This document shows positions 12,601 through 22,689 of a stretch of DNA of 64,000 nt, one piece after another. This stretch comes from Nemertoderma westbladi (taxonomy: Eukaryota; Xenacoelomorpha; Nemertodermatida; Nemertodermatidae). The stretch is taken from NCBI GenBank assembly GCA_032718475.1, contig JAUCBJ010008996.1, forward strand, positions 33,496 through 97,495, given 5' to 3'. Both the position numbers and the translations under genes were made by a program. The notes under the pieces were generated by a model. It was not told the origin of the DNA. It was given only the letters and a program-made list of their open reading frames with translations, and made no database searches. How positions within the stretch are numbered: position 1 is the first letter of the stretch; every line of letters starts with the position of its first letter.

Positions 12601-15083
12601 TGGAAGTGAAAAAGAAACCACATAAATGGCATTTATGATTGAAGTGAAATAGAACCCACAGAAATGACAGCATTTCTGAGGGTAGTGAAAAAGAACCCAC
12701 AGAAATGACAGCATTTCTGATGGAAGTGAAAATGAAACCACATAAATGGCATTTCTGATCGAAGTGAAAAAGAACCCACAGAAATGACAGCATTTCTGAT
12801 GGAAGTGAAAAAGAACCCACCGAAATGACAGCATTTCTGATGGAAGTGAAAAAGAAAGCACATAAATGGCATTTATGATTAAAGTGACACAGAACCCACA
12901 GACATGACAGCATTTCTGATGGAAGTGAAAAAGAAACCACAGAAATGACAGCATTTCTGATGGAAGTGAAAAAGAACCCACCGAAATGACAGCATTTCTG
13001 ATGGGAGTAAAAAAGAAACCACATAAATGGCATTTATGATTGAAGTGAAAAAGAACCCACAGAAATGACAGCATTTCAGAGGCAAGTGAAAAAGAACCCA
13101 CAGAAATGACAGCATTTCTGATGGAAGTGAAAAAGAAACCACAGAAATGACAGCATTTCTGATGGAAGTGAAAAGGAACCCACCGAAATGACAGCATTTC
13201 TGATAGGAGTAAAAAAGAAACCACATAAATGGTATTTATGATTAAAGTTAAAAAAAACCCACAGAAATGACAGCATTTCAGAGGCAAGTGAAACAGAACC
13301 CACAGAAATGACAGCATTTCTGATGGAAGTGAAAAAGAAACCACAGAAATGACAGCATTTCTGATGGAAGTGAAAAAGAAACCACATAAATGGCATTTAT
13401 GATTGAAGTGAAAAAGAACCCACAGAAATGACAGCATTTCTGATGGAAGTGAAAAAGAAACCACATAAATGGCATTTATGATTGAAGTGAAAAAGAACCC
13501 ACAGAAATGACAGCATTTCAGAGGCAAGTGAAACAGAACCCACAGAAATGACAGCATTTCTGATGGAAGTGAAAAAGAAACCACAGAAATGACAGCATTT
13601 CTGATGGAAGTGAAAAAGAACCCACCGAAATGACAGCATTTCTGATGGGAGTAAAAAAGAAACCACATAAATGGCATTTATGATTGAAGTGAAAAAGAAC
13701 CCACAGAAATGACAGCATTTCAGAGGCAAGTGAAAAAGAACCCACAGAAATGACAGCATTTCTGAGGGAAGTGAAAAAGAACCCACAGAAATGACAGCAT
13801 TTCTGATGGAAGTGAAAAAGAAACCACATAAATGGCATATATGATTGAAGTGAAACAGAACCCAGAGAAATGACAGCATTTCTGAGGGTAGTGAAAAAGA
13901 ACCCACAGAAATTACAGCATTTCTGATGGAAGTGAAAAAGAAACCACATAAATGGCATTTCTGATCGAAGTGAAAAAGAACCCACAGAAATGACAGCATT
14001 TCTGATGGAAGTGATAAGAACCCACTGATATGACAGCATTTCTGATGGAAGTGAAAAAGAAACCACATAAATGGCATTTATGATTGAAGTGAAAAAGAAC
14101 CCACAGAAATGACAGCATTTCTGAGGGTAGTGAAAAAGAGCCCACAGAAATGACAGCATTTCTGATGGAAGTGAAAAAGAAACCACATAAATGGCATATA
14201 TGATTGAAATGAAACAGAACCCACAGAAATGACAGCATTTGTGATGGAAGTGAAAAGGAACCCACAGAAATGACAGCATTTCTGAGGGAAGTGAAAAGAA
14301 CCCACAGATATGACAGCATTTCTGATGGAAGTGAAAAAGAAACCACATAAATGGCATTTATGATTGAAGTGAAAAAGAACCCACAGAAATGACAGCATTT
14401 CTGAGGGTAGTAAAAAAGAAACCACATAAATGGCATTTATGATTGAAGTGAAACAGAACCCACAGAAATGGCAGCATTTCTGAGGCAAGTGAAAAAGAAC
14501 CCACAGAAATGACAGCATTTCTGAGGGTCGTGAAAAAGAACCCACAGAAATGACAGCATTTCTGATGGAAGTGAAACAGAACCCACAGAAATGACAGCAT
14601 TTCTGAGGGAAGTGAAAAGAACCCACATATATGACAGCATTTCTGATGGAAGTGAAAAAGAAACCATATAAATGGCATTTATGATTGAAGTGAAAATGAA
14701 CCCACAGAAATGACAGCATTTCTGAGGCAAGTGAAAAAGAAAACCACAAAAATGACAGCATTTCTGAGGGTAGTGAAAAAGAACCCACAGAAATGACAGC
14801 ATTTCTGATGGAAGTGAAAAAGAAACCACATAAATGGCATTTATGATTGAAGTGAAACATAACCCACAGAATTGACAGCATTTCTGAGGGTAGTGAAAAA
14901 GAACCCACAGATATGACAGCATTTCTGATGCAAGAGAAAAAGAAACCACAGAAATGACAGTATTTCTGATCGAAGTGAAAAAGAAACCACAGTAATGACA
15001 GCATTTCTGAGGAGGCAAGAGAAATAGAACCCACAGATATGACATTTATGATCGAAGTGAAAAAGGACCCACAGAAATGACAT
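9690..15083. repeat. satellite array, left block (mixed 38- and 41-bp units)
   Basis: Two related unit types alternate irregularly: a 41-bp type (AAAAAGAACCCACAGAAATG then ACAGCATTTCTGATGG) and a 38-bp type (GAAACCACATAAATGGCATT then TATGATT). There are about 130 units. Larger blocks of several units are themselves duplicated, for example around 11.2-12.4 kb. The array resumes at 21,048 with the same unit types, so a retrotransposon has split a single array. All three minus-strand frames stay open over long distances because the unit carries no stop codon on that strand. These frames are not genes. Confidence 0.95.
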
Positions 15084-15398
15084 TGTGCCGACGTTTATAG
15101 ACTCCTTTCCTACTTATAGACTGTGCCGACGTTTATAGACTCCTTTCCTACTTATAGACTTAAAGACTCCTTAACTACAGTAGAGATATATAATGGACCT
15201 TGATTATATGCTTTATGGCCTTATTGCACACATACCGTACTTACCTACCGGTACAGTACAAAATGCCTTCTTACCTGTCATGCCTGTCAGTCTGTATGCC
15301 GACCTACCTGCCGACCTATTATATTTCAGTACTTATTATATTATACAGTCCACAAGTTATGCCTACCTTTTCTCTTACCAACCTTTGGCGTTGCCACA
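15084..15398 (+). repeat. 5' LTR of the BEL/Pao element (315 bp)
   Basis: Bounded by TG...CA: TGTGCCGACG at the start and GTTGCCACA at 15398. The end is fixed by identity of 15352-15398 with 20996-21042, followed there by the target duplication. The first 38 bp are a perfect tandem duplication (15084-15121 and 15122-15159). The sequence after the LTR (CTCTTCGAACCGG) lacks an obvious TGG-type primer binding site; GGTTCGAA is found in tRNA T-arms, so an internal tRNA priming site is conceivable but unproven. Confidence 0.85.
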
Positions 15399-15636
15399 CT
15401 CTTCGAACCGGATTACTGCGATGAACCTTTCGATTTCACCTTACCGGTATACTGTAACAGTATAAACTCGATCAACATCCTCGGAATTTCATACTTGGAT
15501 AACCGTTAACAGTACGTCCTGCCATTTTACATTCCTTTACCGGTACAGCAATCGGCCTACACTTTACCTACCGAACCTCCATAACGGTAACTGATGTGGT
15601 ATTCGGTACCGGTATTATAGAATAGCCTACCTAATT

Positions 15637-18600
15637 ATGTCAGATTTCGAAAACGATACCACATTGCCAGCTACCGGTACACCGCCTACCGGTATCCCGG
15701 AAGTTGCCAATTTAAGGCTGCAATTAGATACAGAACGTACGCGCTGTAGACGTTTTATAGCTGATTTGAGTGCTGTCCGTGACCTTGGAGATAGAGCCGA
15801 CTCGGATGACCTCGCCTATAGGATCAACCGACTTGAAACTCAGCGTTCTGCCTTGAACCATGTAATTTCACAAACTTTAGAAGTCGATACCGACAGCCAG
15901 TTTGGGGAAGGGAGTACCCCAAATCGGGCTGGACATGCGCCCCTTGATCGTGTTATCTTTGATCAGATGGATGAGTTGTTGTTTAAGTCACAGCGTCTCC
16001 TTACTCGTCTCGATCGTGCCTCAGACCGCACTGATAATAATTCAATATCTTCATCAGACTCTAGGCCGCAGGAACATATTCAAGGCCTACCTAAAATTCA
16101 GGTACCTCGTTTTAATGGAGATTTTATTCAATGGCGCCCTTTTTGGGACCAATTCAGTGTATTAGTGCACGAAACCAGCCTACCAGATATTAAGAAATTC
16201 GTGTACCTCCGCCACTCTCTACAGGGTGAAGCTAAGGATGCCCTAGCTGGCATATCTGCTTCTGCCTGCAATTACCAGCTTTCCATTGATCTTTTGAAAC
16301 AAAGATACGGGAATCCGCATCATCTTATTGGGTTGTATGCATCCCGAATTTGTAGCCTGCCTGCTATCATAGCTAATGATGTAGGTTCCTTTCGTAGGAC
16401 TATTGATATATTCCAGGGTTCTCTCCGCGAAATTCAGACACTGGCCTCTGAGATTGAACCTTCCAGCCAGCCACAAAATAGTACCCAATCCTCTGGATTA
16501 ACTTCTTTATTACTGGCCCCATTGCTCATTCAGAAGCTTCCTAATGAGGTTGTACTTGAATGGAACCGCAGCCATACTACTGATCGTTTTGATCTAACTG
16601 AGCTTCTTAAGTTTGTTCGTATAGAGCTGGAAACTCGAGAGGCTATGGCCTTTAAACCTCCAAATAATTCTACCCCCAAACCTACTGCAGATTCTAAGCA
16701 GAGATTTTCCAGCCATAATCGTATTGAATTTCAGCGATCTACTGTATCTGCATTGCCTGTCTCTGAACGTCATTCTTGCCTAGCCTGTGGTGGTAAACCA
16801 CATAGTATGAAACTCTGTTCTGCCTTCCTAAGTAAATCACCGGAAGATCGTTCAGCTTTAATTAGATCTTCACATTTGTGCCATAATTGCCTTGGTCCAC
16901 ATAAAACTGCCAGTTGCCCTTCAACCGCCAAATGTCGCAGTTGTGGTAAATCTCATCACTCCTTATTATGCTATAGTCAGAAATCAGGCGTGTCTAGTTC
17001 TTCTGCCGCCAATACCACTAATAGTCGACCTGATAAACCTATTAGCTATCAACCGCCTACTTCTTGGCAACCTAGTTCAGCATCCATTGATCCCGCAAAT
17101 TCGGCTACAGACTTGGAACCTTATACTGTATTTGTTAAGATAGCAAGGGCTTTTATTTCTTCGCCAAACTCAGACACTGGTGTTTGGATTCATGTGTATC
17201 TCGACGATGGGTCCAAACGTTCCTATATTCGTGGTAGCACTGCCTCTCATATTGGTCTACCTGCTAGCCAGTCCCGTACCTTAACCACCGGATCCTTTGG
17301 GGAACAGGTATATTCTCAACTATCCCATTGTGTATCCTTTGACCTAAGGAGTACTTTCTCTCCACAACCTATCACATTGATGGCTTGGACCACTGAGAGA
17401 CTTTGTCCAGACATGCGACAGGAACGTCTTCTATACCTTCCCAGTCAGATCGCTCATCTTGGTCCTTGGGCCGATTCTTTTGATGGGAACAACCGCACCA
17501 TCGACCTCATGATCGGAGCTGATCAACTTTGGTCAGTAACTGGTCAACCTTTGATAGTTCCAGGTTTACCTACTGCCATATCTACCTTTTTTGGTTATGT
17601 CCTTTCTGGACCAATGAATTCTTTATCTAATATTGACCATATATCTAGTCCTTCACTCTTTGTTTCCGAGTTGGATGACGATATTACTCGACTATGGAGC
17701 CTTGAGTCAGTTGGTATCAAGGAATACCCAATTGAATCAGATCCTGCTTATACTGTACCTTGCCGTTCTCAGGAAAATCCCTTGCGGTATCAGGTCTGCC
17801 TTCCCTTTAAAAGCAGCCGTCGCCCTACCTGTAATCGTTCCTTTGTAGAACGTTATCAGCCTCATGTAATATCTAAACTAACACCTAGCTTATCTACCAT
17901 CTATTCCGAAAAAATACAGAAGCTCCTCATTGATGGTATTGCTGAGAAGGCATCTACCCCTCCAGATGTTGGCTTCTACCTGCCCCACCATAGTGTATCC
18001 ACGCCTAAGTTTCGTGTAGTCTTTAATGGATCTAGCACTGACTGCAAAGGTGTCAGTCTCAACTCTTGCTTAGATCCTGGCCCCAACCTTTTGGCCCCAT
18101 TGACTGATATACTACTTCGCTTTCGTCTTCGCCCATTTATTGTAGTGGCTGATGTAGTCGCAGCCTTCCACCAGGTCGAACTTCACCCCTCAGATAGACT
18201 TTGGGTTAAGTTTCTTTGGAAAGGTGGATATTACCAGTTCAAACGTGTCCCTTTCGGATTGGCATCTAGTTCCTATCACCTTCATTCTACCGTTCTATCC
18301 CATATCTACCAGAATGCTGATCCCACCTTTGCCCGCCAGTTGGTTGAATCACTCCTTTGTGATGATGTTGTCTGGAGTGGAGATTCCCAATACGAAGCAG
18401 ACAAGTTCCTTCATGATTCTGTTTGTCTGTTTAGCAATGCTGCGATGGAGCTTAAGGTCATTGATTCCCCTTGTAAGGTTCTTGGCCTATCATTAGATCC
18501 GACACTTGACATAATCTATGTTAATACTAGTGTTATCAAACCACCCACCATCTTTAACCGCCGGGAACTGCTTCGTTCTCTAGCCAAAGTCTTTGACCCT

Positions 18601-20943
18601 CTTGGTTTATTGTGTCCTTGGACTATTCGCCCCCGTCTTCTACTTCAACGTTCCTGGAAAGTGGGTGGAGGTTGGAATACTCCTTTACCTATTGATTTAC
18701 AATCTGAGTGGTTGTCCTGGTCTAAAGAAGCTGACCAGATAGTTACTTTTCCAAGGTGTGTTCATATCACCCCATCCTCTCACCTTCACATATTTTGTGA
18801 TAGCTCATCTCATGCCTATGGTTTCTTGGCATATGTTGTCCAGCCTAGACTTCAGTCTTTCTTGTATTACGGCAAATCTCGTGCAGCACCTTTGAAGCCA
18901 ACCCACTCAACCCCTCGTTTAGAACTACTGGCTGCCCTTATTGGTGCTCGATTCCTCCACCATGTGCAATCAGCTATCGTTCAACCAGACCATGTGCATC
19001 TTTGGACTGATTCCTTGTGTGTCCTCTATTGGATCCGTAAAGGTGTTGCGAAACGGGATGTCTTTGTATCCAACCGCCTCCAAGAGATTGCGACTCTTTC
19101 TTTACCAACCCAATGGCGATATGTGCCTACCACCTTGAATCCTGCTGATTTACCTTCCCGTGGCACCCATCTTTCTACACTGTGCAACAGTGATTTGTAC
19201 CGCCATGGTCCTGCTTACATCACTGAACCTGAAAGCCATTGGCCTCAAGTTCCCACGCCACCGCCTCAACTTCTTACAGTAGAAGTTCCTGATCCATTAT
19301 TGGATTGCCCTATTGATATTTCACGTTTCTCCGACATTACCCATGCTATACGTGTTGCGGCTTGGGTTTTTCGTTTTGTGTCCAATACCCGACCGGGTTC
19401 CTGCCCAGTTTCTGGATTTCCCTGGGCAACTGAGCTGACTCATGCTTTACACTTCCTAATTCGTGTTGAGCAACATAAATATTTCGCTGGGGAAGTCACA
19501 TCCCTTACCAAGAATCCTGATCAGCTGATCACTAGGAGTTCCCCACTTTGGCGATTTCACCCTCTCCTGAAAGATGGAATCCTTGTATTTATACCTCGGA
19601 CTGGTGAGATCCCATTAATATTGCTTCCCCAACGTAGCCACTTAACATACCTTATTGTTCAGCAAACCCACCAAGTCCTTCAACACCAAGGCCCTGAGGC
19701 AACATTGTCTCAGATTCGTATCCGCTATTGGATACCTAAGGGTCGCTCCTTGGTCCGTAAGATTGTCCATGGATGCCCTCGTTGTCAACGCTATCGTGCT
19801 GTTGCATACAAACCCCCTGAATCAAGTCTGCCATCATTTCGTTCTACTGCTTTAGCTCCCTTCCAGACTACTGGTATTGATTTTTTGGGACCTCTTTATA
19901 CTACTGGGAAAGTCAAGGTTTGGGTAGCCTTATTCACTTGTGCCTGCATTCGTGCTATCAGCCTTGAACCTGTTGACAATCTTAAGTCACAATCTGCATA
20001 TCTTGCAGTGCGTAAGTTTCTTGCTCGCCGGGTCCCACCTTTTCAGATGGTAGAGTTCCGCTCTGATAATGCCAAGACGTTTCTTTCCCTCAGTACCATG
20101 CGCTTCCCATCTCATGTCATTACTTGGAGATTTATTCCTGCCCGCTCGCCACATTGGGGTGGCTATTGGGAGCGTCTGGTTCGTTCTGTGAAGACCTGCC
20201 TTCGAACTGTTTGTCACGGTACTGTTCTATCTCGGCCTGAACTGGATGCCTTCCTCGCTGAGACGGAGTCGGTTCTTAACCAGAGGCCACTTACTGCTGC
20301 TTCATCCGATCCATCTGATCACCCTCCCATAACACCTGCCAACTTTATCTATGGTGCTCCACCTCCTGTATCAACTGTTGATGCTGATGCCATAGATGCA
20401 CCTCTGATTCGCTCTGCCTTGTATAAGCGTGATAAAGCCAACCGCCTTTTTTGGAAGCTGTGGTCGCATGACTATCTGTCCTCTTTGCGCACTTGGCGCA
20501 CTGCTGGTAGTGGTCATGGCAAACTACCCGCCATTGGTGACATTGTATTCGTTCGCGAGTCTCTTCCCAAGGGCCGTGGCTGGACTCCCCGCGGCCAATG
20601 GCCAATTGGCCGCATCACCCAAATCTTTATTGGGAAAGATGGTTATCCACATTCTGTTGAACTAAAACTCCGTGGCCGTACGACAACTCGCGCTGCGCAC
20701 TTGCTTGTACCACTCGAATGTGACTCGCCTTACATTTACAACCGTGACCGTGGGGGCTTGCATCAGCCAGCCACTCATGGCTCTCCCAACCGTGGGGGCA
20801 CTACTGTTGTTGACTCGCACCACCCCCTACCCATCAATTCGGCGCCACCTGGGGACAATCATGAAGTTTCTGCACCCCACCCATTGGATGTGTCTCCAGG
20901 CATCTACCCCTCCAGATGTTGGCTTCTACCTGCCCCACCATAG
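15637..20943 (+). CDS. BEL/Pao gag-pol polyprotein
   Basis: One frame of 1,768 codons with domains in BEL/Pao order. Gag: about residues 155-300, with the F-x-G-D-x-x-x-W-x-x-F word typical of this family. Cysteine-rich zinc knuckles: about 378-446 (CLACGG, CHNCLG, CRSCGK). Retropepsin (A17 type): about 522, with LDDGS in place of the usual L-D-S-G-S. Reverse transcriptase: about 770-930, with VVADVVAAF at 837 and the active-site DD in LLCDDV near 905. RNase H: near 1051 (FCDSSSH), with E and D motifs after it. Integrase: H-H-C-C zinc site from about 1334, then D at GIDFLGP (1413), D at RSDN (1475) and E at WERL (1511). The first ATG with a long frame is at 15637. The last 15 codons or so are not native: from 20898 the frame enters a copied RT fragment read in another frame and stops there (TAG 20941-20943). 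Confidence 0.93.
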   Translation: MSDFENDTTLPATGTPPTGIPEVANLRLQLDTERTRCRRFIADLSAVRDLGDRADSDDLAYRINRLETQRSALNHVISQTLEVDTDSQFGEGSTPNRAGHAPLDRVIFDQMDELLFKSQRLLTRLDRASDRTDNNSISSSDSRPQEHIQGLPKIQVPRFNGDFIQWRPFWDQFSVLVHETSLPDIKKFVYLRHSLQGEAKDALAGISASACNYQLSIDLLKQRYGNPHHLIGLYASRICSLPAIIANDVGSFRRTIDIFQGSLREIQTLASEIEPSSQPQNSTQSSGLTSLLLAPLLIQKLPNEVVLEWNRSHTTDRFDLTELLKFVRIELETREAMAFKPPNNSTPKPTADSKQRFSSHNRIEFQRSTVSALPVSERHSCLACGGKPHSMKLCSAFLSKSPEDRSALIRSSHLCHNCLGPHKTASCPSTAKCRSCGKSHHSLLCYSQKSGVSSSSAANTTNSRPDKPISYQPPTSWQPSSASIDPANSATDLEPYTVFVKIARAFISSPNSDTGVWIHVYLDDGSKRSYIRGSTASHIGLPASQSRTLTTGSFGEQVYSQLSHCVSFDLRSTFSPQPITLMAWTTERLCPDMRQERLLYLPSQIAHLGPWADSFDGNNRTIDLMIGADQLWSVTGQPLIVPGLPTAISTFFGYVLSGPMNSLSNIDHISSPSLFVSELDDDITRLWSLESVGIKEYPIESDPAYTVPCRSQENPLRYQVCLPFKSSRRPTCNRSFVERYQPHVISKLTPSLSTIYSEKIQKLLIDGIAEKASTPPDVGFYLPHHSVSTPKFRVVFNGSSTDCKGVSLNSCLDPGPNLLAPLTDILLRFRLRPFIVVADVVAAFHQVELHPSDRLWVKFLWKGGYYQFKRVPFGLASSSYHLHSTVLSHIYQNADPTFARQLVESLLCDDVVWSGDSQYEADKFLHDSVCLFSNAAMELKVIDSPCKVLGLSLDPTLDIIYVNTSVIKPPTIFNRRELLRSLAKVFDPLGLLCPWTIRPRLLLQRSWKVGGGWNTPLPIDLQSEWLSWSKEADQIVTFPRCVHITPSSHLHIFCDSSSHAYGFLAYVVQPRLQSFLYYGKSRAAPLKPTHSTPRLELLAALIGARFLHHVQSAIVQPDHVHLWTDSLCVLYWIRKGVAKRDVFVSNRLQEIATLSLPTQWRYVPTTLNPADLPSRGTHLSTLCNSDLYRHGPAYITEPESHWPQVPTPPPQLLTVEVPDPLLDCPIDISRFSDITHAIRVAAWVFRFVSNTRPGSCPVSGFPWATELTHALHFLIRVEQHKYFAGEVTSLTKNPDQLITRSSPLWRFHPLLKDGILVFIPRTGEIPLILLPQRSHLTYLIVQQTHQVLQHQGPEATLSQIRIRYWIPKGRSLVRKIVHGCPRCQRYRAVAYKPPESSLPSFRSTALAPFQTTGIDFLGPLYTTGKVKVWVALFTCACIRAISLEPVDNLKSQSAYLAVRKFLARRVPPFQMVEFRSDNAKTFLSLSTMRFPSHVITWRFIPARSPHWGGYWERLVRSVKTCLRTVCHGTVLSRPELDAFLAETESVLNQRPLTAASSDPSDHPPITPANFIYGAPPPVSTVDADAIDAPLIRSALYKRDKANRLFWKLWSHDYLSSLRTWRTAGSGHGKLPAIGDIVFVRESLPKGRGWTPRGQWPIGRITQIFIGKDGYPHSVELKLRGRTTTRAAHLLVPLECDSPYIYNRDRGGLHQPATHGSPNRGGTTVVDSHHPLPINSAPPGDNHEVSAPHPLDVSPGIYPSRCWLLPAPP

Positions 20944-21042
20944 TGTATCCACGCCTAAGTTTCGTGTAGTCTTTAATGGATCTAGCAAGGATCTAACAAG
21001 TTATGCCTACCTTTTCTCTTACCAACCTTTGGCGTTGCCACA
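20898..21042 (+). repeat. rearranged 3' end: 90-bp RT copy fused to a 47-bp 3' LTR remnant
   Basis: Bases 20898-20987 are identical to 17948-18037 inside the reverse transcriptase region. After 8 bp of filler, 20996-21042 equals the last 47 bp of the 5' LTR (15352-15398). The U3 end, the polypurine tract and the native gag-pol stop are therefore missing. The intact target duplication outside shows that this structure was present when the copy integrated. Confidence 0.93.
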
Positions 21043-21047
21043 GACAT

Positions 21048-21552
21048 TATTTCTGATCGAAGTGAAAAAGAAACCACAGAAATGACAGCATTTCTTTGGA
21101 AGTGAAAAAGAACCCACAGAAATGACAGCATTTCTGATCGAAGTGAAAAAGAAAGCACATAAATGACAGCATTTCTTTGGAAGTGAAAAAGAACCCACAG
21201 AAATGACAGCATTTCTGATCGAAGTGAAAAAGAAACCACAAATATGACAGCATTTCTGATGGAAGTGAAAAAGAACCCACAGAAATGACATCATTTCTGA
21301 TCGAAGTGAAAAAGAAACCACAGAAATGACAGCATTTCTGAGGCAAGAGAAAAAGAAACCACAGAAATGACAGCATTTCTGAGGGAAGTGAAAAAGAACC
21401 CGCAGAAATGACAACATTTCTGATCGAAGTGAAAAAGAACCCACAGAAATGACAGCATTTCTGATGGAAGTGAAAAAGAAACCACATAAATGGCATTTAT
21501 GATCGAAGTGAAAAAGAATCCACAGAAATGACAGCATTTCTGTGGGAAGTGA
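21048..21552. repeat. satellite array, right block
   Basis: Same 41- and 38-bp unit types as 9690-15083, about 12 units, ending near 21552. Left of 15084 the sequence stops in AGAAATGACAT and resumes here with TATTTCTGATCG, which together rebuild a unit. Confidence 0.95.
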
Positions 21553-22101
21553 ATATTACTTATGGAGAACTTACCTTTAGTATTCTGACAACAACTCCGA
21601 TATCGAAATAAGACAAAGTGAATTATATTTCATCGTTCCACATGTACAGTACATATAATCCTACAATACCGGTAACGTTTCAAAGGGGGGAGTCAACCAG
21701 ATGTTAATCCTACTATAATTATTAGTTCATTCGAATGTACAAGTTTATAGTCATCCTAGTAAGCTTATGCCTATGTACCGAACTAGGAAGGCCTTCAGAG
21801 GATTCCAGATAATGATCACTACATAGAAAAGGCCTTTAGTAGAAAATGGGCTTCATCCTTGCATCAAGCACATGGCGACGGATGAAATAATGGTAGCGGT
21901 ATGATAACCTTGCTTACTCTATTCTGGGAAATTTTCATCTGCCGTTGTTCCAACTCATAGATATACTGTACTACAGTATATAGCGATGCTATATTCTATC
22001 ATAAACGCATACATCAAATGCGTGGCGAAAGGCGACTGGGTGTAACTTTTCGCCGTATCCGTATGCATTTGCCGTATCCGCATTTGCCGCTATCTTTTGT
22101 C

Positions 22102-22667
22102 AAAATAAACAATGCAGGACAGGTCCAGGATGAGTGACAGCCGGTGTCCGCCAGCCCCGGGATGCGCCAGCAGTGCAGTACCTATTAACCAGTTAACTCT
22201 TCTTGACGCCGCTTGGAAAACTAACCAACCGTGATTTATTTTTGAACTGTTTTTCCACCAACCTGGCTATAGAATGTTGTTGGTTGCTACAGTATATGGC
22301 ACTAACATAGTATAGACTGATAGAAGCAGCAATGAGAATGCTAAGGGAATAAACATTCGCACAGATATTGAAAACCGTCGTGTCAGTCTGTCCTTCTTTG
22401 TGAATTTATTAACATATAATATACCTTTACTTTCGCTGTTTCGGGGCCATTATATAGTTAACCATATGCAGCCAAGTGCCAACAAGTCCAACCTAGTGCC
22501 AGTTAAGTCAAACCACGTGTCAGCGAGTGCAGCCGGGTGCCAGTAATTAATCTAAGTCCAACCGGGCGGCCAGGTGTCAGTTAGTACAATAAAACAAGCG
22601 CTGTGGCGCATCCCGGGGCTGAACGGACATCATCTGTCACTCATCCTGGACCTACAATGTTTATTTG
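22102..22667. repeat. inverted-repeat (MITE-like) element, arms about 65 bp
   Basis: 22102-22169 and 22603-22667 are inverted copies: AAATAAACA, GGTCCAGGATGAGTGACAG and CCCCGGGATGCGCCA occur in that order in both arms. The centre of about 430 bp has irregular repeats of AGTGCCA and AAGTCCAACC. No coding capacity. Target duplication not resolved. Confidence 0.75.
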
Positions 22668-22689
22668 CCATTAGGTAGCGGCAGCCGCA

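Larger units (their letters stand above)
15084..21042 (+). mobile_element. BEL/Pao LTR retrotransposon inserted in satellite DNA, 5-bp TSD GACAT
   Basis: The element starts TGTGCCGACG at 15084 and ends GTTGCCACA at 21042. It is flanked by GACAT at 15079-15083 and GACAT at 21043-21047, a 5-bp target duplication of the kind BEL/Pao elements make. Satellite DNA lies on both sides. A complete 5' LTR, a single long gag-pol frame and only the last 47 bp of a 3' LTR are present. The frame is uninterrupted, so the insertion is young, but without a full 3' LTR this copy is probably not able to complete its cycle. Confidence 0.93.

Noticed and set aside
9571-15083. Many F/C/H/W-rich minus-strand ORFs up to 509 codons, superficially zinc-finger-like (CCHFCGF)
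   Set aside because: Translations of the 38/41-bp satellite; cysteines and histidines recur with the unit, not with C2H2 spacing.
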